Assembly (NCBI RefSeq): GCF_033118175.1
Contig: NC_083694.1
Coordinates: 33,988,108 to 34,052,107 of the forward strand
Length of the DNA: 64,000 bases
Origin: Dama dama
Taxonomy: Eukaryota; Chordata; Mammalia; Artiodactyla; Cervidae
Reading direction: 5' to 3'
Shown: one piece after another, positions 33,700 through 45,000 of the stretch
Numbering within the stretch: position 1 is the first letter of the stretch
How the letters are laid out: each line of letters begins with the position of its first letter
Notes under the pieces: model-generated
The model's input: the letters and a program-made list of their open reading frames with translations, nothing else
What the model was told of the DNA's origin: nothing
Databases searched by the model: none
Program-made: the position numbers and the translations under genes

Positions 33700-33890
33700 T
33701 TGTTTTAGTTTTAAGAGGTAAACTTTTTATTTTATGACAATGTGTAATTTACAGAGAAGTTGGAAAAATAATGCAGAGATCCCCAGATAGCCTATACTGT
33801 TTCCTGTAATGTTAATATCTTACATTAATGTTGTTACATTACTATTAACTGAAGCCTGTGTATTGTTCAGATTTCCTCTATTTTTATCTA
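33700..33890 (-). mobile_element. Old L1M 3' fragment, antisense
   Basis: The order cagagaagttggaaaaataa, tgcagagatccccagatagc and ttcctgtaatgttaatatct resembles the reverse complement of an L1M 3' UTR. Confidence 0.5.
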
Positions 33891-34184
33891 AGGGAGTGAG
33901 TTATTTATTCCCAAAATAAAAGCATAACATCAAACCTGGAAAATGAACTAAAGAAATATAAACATCTGGGTCAAATGCCTTCTGTCACTAGATTTTCTCA
34001 TTTAACCACAATTCAGTAAGGCTTCTAAGCCTGAGTTGTGTATTGAGCCTAAACCTAGTTGTGCAGAAGTCCTGCAAATCTGCTAGGCCATCAAGGGTTT
34101 GTTTTGCTTGAGGATCACAAAGGCTTTGACCACTGGTCACAATTATGGTTGCTCTATAGCTGTTTACTATCATTAGAATTAAGG

Positions 34185-34405
34185 ATTCCCCAGGTGACTC
34201 CATGGTAAAGAATCCACCTGTCAATGCAGGAGACACAGGAAACTTGGGTTCAATCCCTGGGTAGGGAAGGTCCCTTGGAAAAGGAAATGGCAACCCACTC
34301 CAGTATTCACGCCTGGAGAATCCCATGGACAGAGGATGCTGGTGGGCTACCAGTCCATGGGGTCACAAAAGAGTTGGAAATGACTGAGGGGCTGAGCACA
34401 CATGC
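34185..34405 (+). mobile_element. Bov-tA SINE
   Basis: Decayed head (attccccaggtgactccatg) and complete body. A 16-bp target duplication with one mismatch (atcattagaattaagg at 34169-34184, atcactagaattaagg at 34406-34421) flanks it. Confidence 0.93.
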
Positions 34406-34612
34406 ATCACTAGAATTAAGGTACCAGTATTGGATAAACTATCAGTATTAGAAAAATTCCCTCATGTTTCAAGCTATGGAGGAAAAGCAAAGACCTGAAA
34501 TTAGATAGGCAGCCCCTGCCCTTGATTATCTCAGCACTGAGAGTCTACTCATGGTAACACAGTTTATGTATTTTTTCTCACTCCTTTGACATCTTTCTCA
34601 GTCCCAGACTGC
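34406..34612 (+). repeat. Copy B of a diverged 0.2-kb duplicated segment
   Basis: Partner of 32206-32430; its left end was split by the Bov-tA at 34185. Small deletions relative to copy A account for its shorter length. Confidence 0.7.
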
Positions 34613-35011
34613 CAGTTAGCTCAGTAACTACTAGTTCCTTCCGGGCATCCTAAAGGGTCTTTGCTCTTTTTAGTTTAATCATTTTAGTTCAGTTTGGACA
34701 TCAGCCAACACCTGACAACAACAACAAAAAATTTAACAGAAGTACAAAATAAACTCACTGCTGAGAGTAAATTCTTCTCTTTTCTTCCTCATATTTTCTA
34801 AGTATCAGAAGATCTATTTTAAAAGTAGAATATTGAGTGTTCAGTGAATGGTTATAGCCCAGCAAATTCCATCTCTGGCATCCGCACAACCATAGTTAGT
34901 TGTTGGTGTCTAGTCAGGAGTTCATCTACTACTGAGCAGATTAGACTTTAAAAGTTGTTAATAAGTCCATTTGTACATAAGTCTATAGTGAGGGTAGCTA
35001 GTAACCATTGT
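34613..35011. other. Stretch without recognised gene
   Basis: No named repeat or exon. Confidence 0.4.
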
Positions 35012-35190
35012 GCATACAGTAGAGCCCAACTTCCTGGGTTCAAATCCCAACTCTGCTATTTATTACCTGCAACCTGGTGATACAAACTCTCTGTGTCTCC
35101 GTCTTTTTCATGTTTAAGATGGGGGGAGGGAATGATAATATATCCTTGATATGAGAATTAAATTCACTCATACATGTACCTGACACAAAA
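35012..35190 (+). mobile_element. MIR SINE
   Basis: The order cctgggttcaaatcccaact, ctgctatttattacctgcaa and ctctctgtgtctccgtcttt matches MIR. Confidence 0.75.
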
Positions 35191-35699
35191 AGTATTCAAA
35201 AACCATCAATACTATTAGTAAGCTATACAAACTTAAGTTTCTCCAGAGAACTGTAGATATTGATGGCTTCAGTTCCAACTCTTTATTTTAGACCTCTTAA
35301 AAAGATGTTATTTTGTCTTTATGTTCACTGCATATAAAATTTATAAGAGACTAGTTCTTCAACAACTATGGACATTTTCACAAATTTCTCTAAGTTAGGA
35401 TACTTATGTCTGAACAATGAAAGTACCTTTTTCATAAAATTCATGGCTATAATATCAAAGTGGTATTGGATACTACAGTTTTTTAGCTCACTATTTTTGT
35501 TTTGCTTTGCCTTTCAAAAAGGCAAAACCCAGCAAATACAGCTTAAATCATGACTGACAGCAAAACTATAATGGCTACAGGTGACTGCCAACAACACCTG
35601 TTGGTGGTGGCAGAGCTTATATGCATAGCCTTTTATCTATAAAATTTAAAGGTCATACATAGAAGATGTTCTTTACTAAAATAAAGAGATGAAAAATAC
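35191..35699. other. Stretch without recognised gene
   Basis: AT-rich, nothing recognised. Confidence 0.4.
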
Positions 35700-35800
35700 A
35701 TATTCATCTAAAAAAATATGTAGACTCTGTGTATCAGTGTCCAGAGGAGTGCGTGGCATAGATATACAATAAATAGCTTTTGTTGAATGAGTGAATGACA
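35700..35800 (+). mobile_element. L2/MIR-type 3' tail
   Basis: gagtgcgtggcatagatata followed by ttttgttgaatgagtgaatg is a typical L2 terminal pattern. Confidence 0.55.
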
Positions 35801-35888
35801 GGTACTTTGGTGAATACTCTTTGTATATTGTCTCTTAAAGCAAACAAAAAAAGGGTAGGATAATTATCTGCACTCTGTAGATAAGGAA

Positions 35889-36096
35889 GGATCTTCCTGG
35901 GTGGTGCAGTGGTAAAGAATCTCCCTGCAATGAAGAAGACATGGGTTCAATCCCTGTGTTGGAAAGATTTCCTGGAGGAGGAAGTGGAAAATCACTCCAA
36001 TATCCTTGCCTGGAAAATTCCATGGACAGAGAGGCCTGGCGGGCTGTAGTCCATGGGGTTGCAAAAAAGTCGGACATGACTGAGCACAAGCACACA
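35889..36096 (+). mobile_element. Bov-tA SINE
   Basis: Head atcttcctgggtggtgcagt and full body. A perfect 11-bp target duplication, tagataaggaa, is at 35878-35888 and 36097-36107. Confidence 0.94.
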
Positions 36097-36107
36097 TAGA
36101 TAAGGAA

Positions 36108-37493
36108 ACCAAACTCAGGCTGGTTAGATAATCTAAACACCCAGCTATCCAATTCTAAAAGCTTCCTTCTCCACAATTCCATACAATAGGGTGAAAAGGT
36201 AATCATTCATCTGAGGTGTTGTGCTGAAAACCCGAGAGATGGACTGAGTTCAGACAGCAAAGGTCACCTGAGTGGAACTCTGAGTGATAATTCCAGGAGC
36301 CGTCCCCCAGTTCATAAAGCAGAAGCACAAGACACCACATCTGAACCAAAGAGGGAGACCCCGAGTGTGCCCACTAGTCCAAGATGAGATCTGGAAGGAC
36401 TGATAGGAGAGAGGGGACCCTGGCAGACTCCCAAGATTCACTTGTAGAGGGACAATTCTTTCCATTGGGTCTGTTTTTTCATTAATTAATGGCTTCTTTA
36501 TTTTCCTGATGATAATAGAAATAGATTCTCATTTTTTTAAATTTCAGGCTAGTCAGACATTTTTAAAATGTAAAAATATTCTTTAATCCCACCACATGGA
36601 TTTAATATTGTGCCATATAAACTTGCAGATTTTTTTTCTCTGTGTGATTATATACACTTTTTTTAATGCACAAAGCAGGACCCCTTTTGAAAGACTGAGG
36701 CTGCACCCTACAGACCCACCCCTGTTTGTCCTAATAGCACAACAAATGTTCAAACCTGATTTCTGACACTTAGTTTCACTGTTCATTTGTAAAATGAGAA
36801 TATCACCATAGTCTATCACCCCTGCTTTTATTTAAAACAAAAGTACCTATATCCTTTGGGCTTTAGGGGATGTTTTCTCTTTCAAAATTAAGGTGCACAA
36901 AAAAGAGAAAAAAAAAAAAATTAAGGTGCACAATTCTTACTACAGTCCTAACCTGCTGATATCGACATAGAAATGATTTTTAAAAAGTGAAGCCAAACAA
37001 TGACTGCTTATCATTTCAAAATACCTTTTTAAATACTTACCTGAAAACAGAAGCGCATGACTTATTAAAGGCATGCTGATAGAGCCCCAGTGTAAAATTT
37101 TAGCTATTGGAGATCCATCTGGTCTTCATCTCTAAGTATATGGCTTTATATAGTATTCAGGATAAATCACACCAGCCTCTGGATAAGTAAATTGTGATTT
37201 TTTTTTCCCCTTTGTTGAAATAAACATGCTTATTGTTTTTCTCTGGCTGTCCTCTTTAATTACAGTATTTTGTTGAACCACAACAGGTGGCCCTTATAAA
37301 TGTGTTATCATGCGCAGGGGAGAAATGGTAAAGCCAGTCAAGGAAGCCAACAGGCTCTAGCAAGAAGCCAGTTCCAGGAGCGGCACATTGGCCTAAGAGA
37401 ACAAGAGGTGAGCAACCTGTTGTATATGACATCTGATTTCCAAAAGGTGGAACCCTTTCTACATTCAGACTGCCTAGCTGCCACATCCTGCTG
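36108..37493. other. 1.4-kb stretch without recognised gene
   Basis: No named repeat besides the short direct repeat at 36884-36933. No splice-bounded exon is supported. Confidence 0.4.
36884..36933. repeat. 17-bp direct repeat around an A-rich tract
   Basis: aaaattaaggtgcacaa occurs at 36884-36900 and again at 36917-36933. The 16 bases between are aaaagagaaaaaaaaa. The form is that of a target duplication around a tail-only insertion. Confidence 0.8.
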
Positions 37494-37505
37494 ACTTGTA
37501 CCTTT

Positions 37506-37713
37506 GAAGTGAAGTCACTCAGTCGTGTCCAACTCTTTGCGACCCCATGTACTGGGGCCCACCAGCCTCCTCTGTCCATGGGATTCTCCAGGCAAGAATA
37601 CTGGAGTGGGTTGCCATTTCCTTCTCCAGGGGATCTTCCTGATCCAGGGATCGAACCCAGGTCTCCCGTATTGCAGGCAGATGCTTTAACCTCTGAGCCA
37701 CCAGGGAAGCCCA
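37506..37713 (-). mobile_element. Bov-tA SINE, antisense
   Basis: Full body with intact reverse head (gagccaccagggaagccc). A perfect 12-bp target duplication, acttgtaccttt, is at 37494-37505 and 37714-37725. Low divergence suggests a younger copy. Confidence 0.95.
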
Positions 37714-37934
37714 ACTTGTACCTTTAGGTTGGTGTAAAATAATAATGTAGTGGTGAGCATCAAAAGAGCCAAGAAGTACAACAGTAGCAAGTGTGGTCAA
37801 TATTCAGCAGATGTTGGATATGATGATGGTGATGAACTAATTTTCCTCCTCTTGTTTTCATTGGGTGTCGTATGTACTCAGTGCTACAGAGAACACAAAG
37901 AGAAAGTTCCTGACGTGTATTGAGCATTGTCAAA

Positions 37935-38085
37935 TATTGGGTCAAGTCCTTTATTTACATTGAATGATTTAATCCTGACAACAACTCTACACAAATTCTT
38001 AAGCTTTTGTTATCCCCATTTTTTCAGATAAGAAAACAGATTTAGATGAAATTTTTCCAGTGTCACAACACTTGAATAGTCCTTT
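37935..38085 (-). mobile_element. MIR SINE, antisense
   Basis: The order tgatttaatcctgacaacaa, ttgttatccccattttttca and gataagaaaacagatttaga matches reverse MIR. Confidence 0.65.
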
Positions 38086-38423
38086 CTCTAGAGAAAAAAA
38101 GAAAAGGGTGCATATATATTTGTTGAGTACCTCACTAGCTATGTACTTACCTAACGTAACATATGTCAACCAAATATTTTCTCATCTAAACCTTTATGAT
38201 AGCCAATGTTGGTGAGGGTGTGCAGAGTCATTCTCATACAATTGCTAATAACTATCAAAGACATGTCTATACTCTTTAACCCAACAGCTTTAATGATAGG
38301 ACTATACCTTACATGTTTATTGGAACAAATGTGTCATGATGAAAGTACCACGAAATCGCTACAACATTGTTCATAATATCAAAAGGTGATACCAAAATAA
38401 AAGGATTTTTATATGGAACTAAG

Positions 38424-38648
38424 GGCTTCCCTGGTGGCTCAGCTGGTAAAAAACAAAAAAAATCCGCCTGCAATGCGGGAGACCTGTGTTCGATCCCTGG
38501 GTTAGGAAGATCCCCCAGAGAAAGGAATGGCTACCCACTCCAATAACCTGGAATGGCTACCCACTCCAATAACCGGGCCTGGAGAATTCCAGGGACTGTA
38601 TAGTCCATGGGGTTGAAAAAGAGTCCAACATGACTGAACAACTTTCAC
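38424..38648 (+). mobile_element. Bov-tA SINE with internal duplication
   Basis: The head cttccctggtggctcagctg has a short A-rich insertion near 38451-38460. A 26-bp unit starting ggaatggctacccactccaa is present twice in tandem (from 38524 and from 38550). Confidence 0.9.
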
Positions 38649-39874
38649 TTAATGAAACTAAGCAAAGTATACTATACAAATAATAAAATACCATATAGCC
38701 TTTAAAAGAATGTGGTAGATTGATAAAAATATCCAAGACATATATTTTGACTGGAATTGCAATCATATATCAGCTCTAAGTTCAAAGGACAGAAAAATCT
38801 ATATGAACAGACACAACCAAGATTGCCTGTGAAGGAAAATGAAACTTGATTTGTGTCTCAAATTTAAAAATAGAATGATTTTGGCCAGGTGAGGAAAAGA
38901 GTAAGGACCAGGGAAGGCTGCTTTATAGTGGAAAAATCCCTGATTTTAGAGTTAAAACCCCTGGTTTTAGAGTGCCAATCATCTCCGGTCTGAATCAGGG
39001 TGTCCCAGAGCTTTTACATGAAAGTACCAAGATTTGCAGAGAAAAGATGCATTCCCCAGGAGAATACAAGGTGGCTACTGGGAAGAGAGATTTCTTTGGA
39101 AGTCTCAAGTTTCCTACCTTTGACTTTGGCTAATGGACATTATGTTGTTTCATTGAAACTGACAAATTAGGAATGTTGGACCAAATTGAAGAGAGCTGGT
39201 ATAGCATATTAGATTCAGTGTGCAATTTCTTTTTTCTTTCTTAGAGACATGGTTTCTCAATGACACAAGCTCCCATAATTATACAGACAAAAATAATGGA
39301 AAGTGAAAACTAAGAATCAAGAGTTGTTGTGTTAGCAGCTAGTGGAACTTATTTGTCAAAGCTTGTGATTCTTGTTTCTTTTTACTTGTTTATACATGTT
39401 TTTACGAGGCAACTAATTTTTTAAGAAGTGAACGTTGATGGTAGGAGGCCTATATACTCAGGAAGGGCCACTGATTTGCTGGTTTATATTTGGATTCTGT
39501 ATAAAACATCACTTGAAAAATAAATACATGCCTCAAAAAGAAAAGGATTAAAAACCACAGCTTTAGGCACCAGTTAATAGTCTTTAGGCAAGATAGCTAC
39601 ACCATGAGCAGTTAACAATAATAAATGGTACTATCTGGGGTCATTTGAGTCATTTATGACTCTGAAAGAGCTTCCCGCCTCCCCTCACCAGATGTAACTG
39701 AGATTGAAAAGTATGTAGTGCAGATTCAAACCAACCAATGAACCAGTGTTACTAAAAAAACACAATTTACTAGTAAAGAACTGTCTTAAGTAAAAATTCT
39801 TACTAAAATGCATAAATAGCCTCATTAAGTCCACATCTAGGAGAGAAGCCTGGGGAAATAGAATGAACAGAGAG
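38649..39874. other. 1.2-kb stretch without recognised gene
   Basis: No named repeat or supported exon. Confidence 0.4.
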
Positions 39875-40047
39875 CACTAGGAAGAGAATGGGCTCTAGAA
39901 TCAGACAGGTTTGAGTATGACCAGCTATGGGACCTTAGTCCAGTTACATAAATATTCAACAGTTTTTTCAACCACAAGACATGGAAAACAATAATCACTT
40001 CATGGGTCTATCATAAGCATTTTCCATTATATATATATATACACATA

Positions 40048-40098
<51 letters not shown>

Positions 40099-40110
40099 CC
40101 TGAGACAGGA
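39875..40110 (+). mobile_element. MIR SINE split by a TA microsatellite
   Basis: gagaatgggctctagaatca, gctatgggaccttagtccag and ttcatgggtctatcataagc are MIR blocks; gtgcctgagacaggaattat after the microsatellite is the MIR tail. Confidence 0.7.
40027..40095. repeat. (TA)n compound microsatellite
   Basis: About 69 bp of alternating TA with a central symmetric acacatatatatgtgt block. It is able to form a cruciform and is likely length-polymorphic. Confidence 0.95.
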
Positions 40111-40372
40111 ATTATGGTGCCATTAAAAAAAAAATAGCAGTTATTATTAGATGAGTCACTTAACTTTGAGCCTAGTTTTCTTATTTAGAAAAAGAAATAA
40201 TGATTCCTATGGGAAAATAGGTATGACAAGAATTTCTGAGCTTTAAAATTCTCTAAAGATTCAAGTTCATTATCGATAATCAGAAGAAATTAAAGACATG
40301 AGGCATTAACTAATACTTGGGTTATATAAAACTGTATGGATTCTATCTCTGAAAATATGGTAAGCTAAATAA

Positions 40373-41198
40373 CATATAAATCTTCCCAACAAAAGCCCTT
40401 GAAATTGCTGGATTAGACATGGCAGGCCTCTCAAATGTGTGGCTGAACTTGCATGGAAATAAGGGAATTCCCCCAGGGAGTGCTCAAAATAAGAGTGTTC
40501 TGAGGATAACTTTCATTCTCTTTACCCATGGAAAAACATGAGAACAGGACACATTTTCTTGAAACGCACAAGGTAAAGGAATGAATCCAAGCCCTCTGCA
40601 TAAAATCAGGAACATCGAAATGTCCTCAGTGAAAGGGAACAAGGAAAATATGCCCACCAACAAAGGGTGCACAGGATAGTACTTGATATATTCTCCAGGA
40701 CTTTTTGGAAAAAAGTGTCCTCTGAGAATTCACAACCCCAACCTGCCCTCATGTGGATTAGAGGTTCATGTTTACACTATCGGTATAGTCTCAGAAACCC
40801 CAAGAGAAGAAAGGAACATAAGATGACCCTAGGGTATGAACAAAATCAAATTTTAGCAATTGCCAAAATCAATCATTCTGGAGGGGCAGATATACAACAC
40901 AGCTTCCACAGGCAACCCATAGACAAAGCCAAGTTGAAGATGAGCTCCAAAGTAAAAACTATAAAGAGCATGAGTGACTAAGCCACCATGAGCAAGAGTC
41001 AGCAAAAACAAAAAGAGCTCAGTCTGATTCCTAAGAATTTAGATAATGCAATTATTGGTTAAATTATAAAAATATGTTTGTAAATTAATAAATTAAGGAT
41101 GTTAAACATTTAAAACATGAAAAAATAAGATAGCTATCAAGGAGTAAGCAATTTGGGAGAAATTTAACTCCTAGAAGGGAAAAATGGTGTGATTAAAT
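40373..41198 (+). mobile_element. Ancient L1M/HAL1-like 5' region, left part
   Basis: The order acaaaagcccttgaaattgc, gcaggcctctcaaatgtgtg, cagggagtgctcaaaataag and cagcttccacaggcaaccca resembles the 5' region of an ancient L1. It is interrupted by a younger L1 at 41199 and continues at 44697. The 5' part has no intact frame. Confidence 0.6.
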
Positions 41199-41665
41199 AT
41201 TTTTTAAATTTTAAAAAAAATTTTTTAAATTTATTTATTTATTTTAATTAGAGGATAATTATTTTACAATATTGTGATAGTTTTTGCCATACATGAACAT
41301 GAATCGACCACAGGTATACATGTGTCCCCCATCTTGAACCCCCTCCCACCTCCCTCCCCATCCCTTCCCTCGGGGTTGTCCCTGTGCACCAGCTTTGAGT
41401 GCCCTGTTTCATGCATCAAACTTGGATCTATTTCACATACGGTAATATACATGTTTCAGTGCTATTCTCTCAAATCGTCCCACCCTCGCCTTCTCCCACA
41501 GAGTACAAAAAGTCTGTTTTTTATATCTGTGTCTCTTTTGCTGTCTTGCATATAGAGTCATCATTACCATCTTTCTAAATTCCATATATATGCATTAATG
41601 TACTGTATTGGTATTTTTCTTTCTGACTTCACTCTGTATAATAGGCTCTAGTTTTATCCACCTCA

Positions 41666-42304
41666 TGGCAAATAGATGGGGAAACAGTGGAAATAGTGAG
41701 AGATTTTATTTTGGGGGCTCCAAAAACACTGCAGATGGTGATTTGCAGCCATGAAAATAAAAGATGCTTACTCCTTGGAAGAAAAGTTATGACCAATCTA
41801 GACAGCATAATAAAAAACAGAGACATTACTTTGTCAACAAAGGTCTGTCTAGTCAAGGCTATGGTTTTTCCAGTAGTCATGTATGGATGTGAGAGTTGGA
41901 CTACAAAGAAAGTTGAGCGCTGAAGAATTGATGCTTTTGAACTGTGGTGTTGGAGAAGACTCTTGAGAGTCCCTTGGACTGCAAGGAGATCCAGCCAGTC
42001 CATCCTAAAGGAGATCAGTCCTGGGTGTTCATTGGAAGGACTGATGTTGAAGCTGAAACTCCAATATTTTGGCCACCTGATGTGAAGAGCTAACTCATTT
42101 GAAAAGACCCTGATGCTAGGAAAGATTGAGGGCAGGAGGAGAAGGGGATGACAGAGGATGAGATGGTTGAATGGCATCACTGACTCAATGGACATGGGTT
42201 TGGGTGAACTCTGAGAGTTGGTGATGGACAGGGAGGCCTGGCATGCTGCGAATCATGGGGTTGCAAAGGCTCAGACACGACTGAGCGACTGAACTGAACT
42301 GAAC
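41666..42304 (+). mobile_element. BovB LINE 3' end inside L1
   Basis: A sense BovB of 639 bp with the end of ORF2 and the gactgagcgactgaactgaa tail. A perfect 12-bp target duplication, ttatccacctca, is at 41654-41665 and 42305-42316 in the L1 sequence. It is the youngest layer of this nest. Confidence 0.96.
41687..41923 (+). pseudogene. BovB ORF2 C-terminal remnant
   Basis: An open frame encodes VMTNLDSIIKNRDITLSTKV, then VKAMVFPVVMYGCESWTTKK, the BovB ORF2 region after the reverse-transcriptase core. It stops early (TGA after KKVER) where the family normally continues to the arginine-rich RRRRGRQRMRWLD block; that block is present downstream but out of use. It is a dead fragment. Confidence 0.88.
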
Positions 42305-44696
42305 TTATCCACCTCAATAGAACTGATTCAAATGCATTCTTTCTAATAGCTGAGTAATATTCCATTGTGTATATGTACCACAGCTTTCTTATCCATTTGT
42401 CTGCCAATGGACATCTAGGTTGGTTCCATGTCCTAGCTATTGTAAACAGTGCTGTGATGAACATTGGGGTACACATGTCTCTTTCAATTCTGGTTTCCTC
42501 AGTGTGTATGCCCAGCAGTGGAATTGCTAGGTTGTATGGCAGTTCTATTTCCAATTTTTAAGGAATCTCCACACTGTTCTCCATAGTGGCTGTACTAGTT
42601 TGCATTCCCACCAACAGTGTAAGAGGGTTCCCTTTTCTCCGCACCCTCTCCAGCATTTATTGTTTATAAACTTTTTTGATAGCAGCCATTCTGACTGGCG
42701 TGGGATGGTACCTCATTGTTGTTTTGATTTACATTTCTCTGATAATGAATGATGTTGAGCATCTTTTCATGTGTTTGTTAGCCATCTGTATATCTTCTTT
42801 AGAGAAATGTCTATTTAGTTCGTTGATCTATTTTTTAATTTGGTCGTTTATTTTTCTGGAATTGAGCTGCATGAGCTGCTTGTATATTTTGGAGATTAAT
42901 GCTTTGTCAGTTGCTTTGTTTGCTATTATTTTCTCCCATTCTGAAGGCTGTCTTTTCACCTTGCTTATAGTTTGCTTTGTTGGGCAAAAGTTTTTTAAGT
43001 TTAATTAGATCCCATTTGTTTATTTTTGCTTTTATTTCCGTTACTCTGTGAGGTGGGTCATAGAGGATCCTGCTGTGATTTATCAGAGAGTGTTTTGCCT
43101 ATGTTTTCCTCTAGGAGTTTTATAGTTTCTGGTCTTACATTTAGATCTTTAATCCATTTTGAGTTTGTTTTTGTGTATGGTGTTAGAAAGTGTTCTAGTT
43201 TCACTCTTTTACAGGTGGCTGACCAGTTTTCCCAGCACCACTTGTTAAAGAGACTGTCTTTTTTCCATTGTATATTCTTGTATATTATTTGTCAAAGATA
43301 AGATGTCCATGGGTGCATGGGTTTATCACTGGGCTTTCTATTTTGTTCTATATTTCTGTCTTTGTGCCAGTACCATACTGTCTTGATGACTGTAGCTTTG
43401 TAGTATAGTTTGAAGTCAGGCAGGTTGATTCCTCCAGTTCCATCCTTCTTTGTCAAGATTGCTTTGGCTATGAGGTTTCTTGTATTCATACAAATGTCCA
43501 TACAAATTGTGAAATTATTTTCTCTAGTGCTGTGAAAAACGCTGTTGGTAGCGTGATAGGGATTGCACTGAATCTAAAGATTGCTTTGGGTAGTATTTTC
43601 ACTATATTGATTCTTCCAATCCATGAACTTGGTATATTTCTCCATCTATTTGTGCCATCTTTGATTTCTTTCATCAGTGTTTTATGGTATTCTATATATA
43701 GGTCTTTTGTTTCATTAGGTAGATTTATTCCTAAGTATTTTATTCGTTTCATCACAATGGTGAATGGAATTGGTTCCTTAATTTCTCTGTTTTCTCATTG
43801 TTAGTGTATAGGAATGCAAGGGATTTCTGTGTATTAATTTTATATCCTGCAACTTTACTATATTCATTGATTAACTCTAGTAATTTTCTGGTGAAGTCTT
43901 TAGGGTTTTCTATGTAGAGGATCATGTCATCTGCAAACAGTGAGAGTTTTATTTCTTCTTTTCCAATCTGGATTCCTTTTATTTCTTTTTCTTCTCTGAA
44001 TGCGGTGGCTAAAACATCCAAAACTATGTTGGATAATAGTGGTGAGAGTGGGCATCCTTGTCTCATCCCTAACTTTAGGGAAAATGCTTTCAATTTTTCA
44101 CCATTGAGGATAATGTTTGCTGTGGGTTTACCATATATGGCTTTATTACATTGAGGTATGTTCCTTCTATGCCTGCTTTCTGGAGGGTTTTTTTTTTTTT
44201 TTATCATAAATAGATGCTGAATTTTGTCAACGTCTTTCTCTGAATCTATTGAGATAACCATATGGCTTTTACCTTTCAATTTATTGATGTGGTTTATCAC
44301 ATTGATTGATTTGTGAATATTGAAGAATCCTTGCATCCCTGGGATAAAGCCCACTTTGTCATGATTATAATCTTTTTAATATGTTGTTCGATTCTGTTTG
44401 ATAGAGTTTTACTGAGGATTTTTGCATCTATGTTCATCAGTGATATTGGCCTGTAGTTTTATTTTTTTGTGGCATCTTTGGTTTGGGTATTAGAGTGATA
44501 ATGACCTAATAGAATGAGTTTGGCAATTTACCTTCCTTTGCAATTTTCTGGAAGAGTTTGAGTAGGATAGGTGTTAGCTCTTCTCTAAATTTTTGGTTGA
44601 ATTTACCTGTGAAGCCATCTGGTCCTGGGCTTTTGTTTGTTGGAAGGTTTTTTTATTACAGTTTCAATTTCCTTGCTTGTGATGGTGTGATTAAAT

Positions 44697-45000
44697 TTAA
44701 AGCTAAAATAAAGAGCAGATTAAATACATCTGTGGGAAGAATAAGTCAACCAAAATAGAGCTGAAGAAAAAAAATCCATAATTCAGAACAGAGAAAGAGC
44801 TTAAAAATATGAAAGAGAAGGAAAATGGCATAATACTAGAATGTGAAGGTTTGCATGTGGCTGATAAGAGAAGGATAGGGACAATGGGGAAGACAATATC
44901 TAATAGATAATGGCCAAGGATTTTTCCTTGGTGAAAAGCAAGAATCCTCTGATTCTGGATATAAAAGAATACCAAAGAAGAGAGAAAAAAATTGCTTTAT
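44697..45000 (+). mobile_element. Ancient L1M/HAL1-like, right part (ORF1 region)
   Basis: It continues the old L1 of 40373-41198: taaagagcagattaaataca, tatgaaagagaaggaaaatg, caatatctaatagataatgg and tccttggtgaaaagcaagaa resemble ancient L1 ORF1. The frame is broken. Confidence 0.6.

Larger units (their letters stand above)
41199..44681 (-). mobile_element. Young ruminant L1, antisense, 5' truncated
   Basis: About 2.8 kb of L1 on the minus strand: poly-A tail and 3' UTR at the left, ORF2 to the right. A perfect 15-bp target duplication, atggtgtgattaaat, at 41184-41198 and 44682-44696 proves one insertion event. It was later split by a BovB at 41666. The 5' end lies within the ORF2 sequence ahead of the reverse-transcriptase core. 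Confidence 0.96.
41575..44681 (-). pseudogene. L1 ORF2p pseudogene with reverse-transcriptase core
   Basis: Minus-strand ORF2 in several frame-shifted blocks. The block 43752-44354 encodes the core reverse transcriptase, including GMRQGCPLSPLLSNIVLDVL and the catalytic FADDMILY motif, then KVAGYKINTQKSLAFLYTNN. The next blocks are 43486-43755 (MMKRIKYLGINLPNETKDLY, RWRNIPSSWIGRINIVKILP), 43292-43501 (KKDGTGGINLPDFKLYYKAT) and 42318-42554 (IELPYNLAIPLLGIHTEETR, EYYSAIRKNAFESVLLRW). ORF2p copies RNA into DNA at nicked target sites. The endonuclease is missing, frameshifts occur between blocks, and the C-terminus is split by BovB. It is inactive despite the conserved FADD. Confidence 0.92.

Noticed and set aside
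41629..42195. 188-residue minus-strand frame
   Set aside because: Reads the antisense of the sense-oriented BovB at 41666-42304, so it is a shadow.
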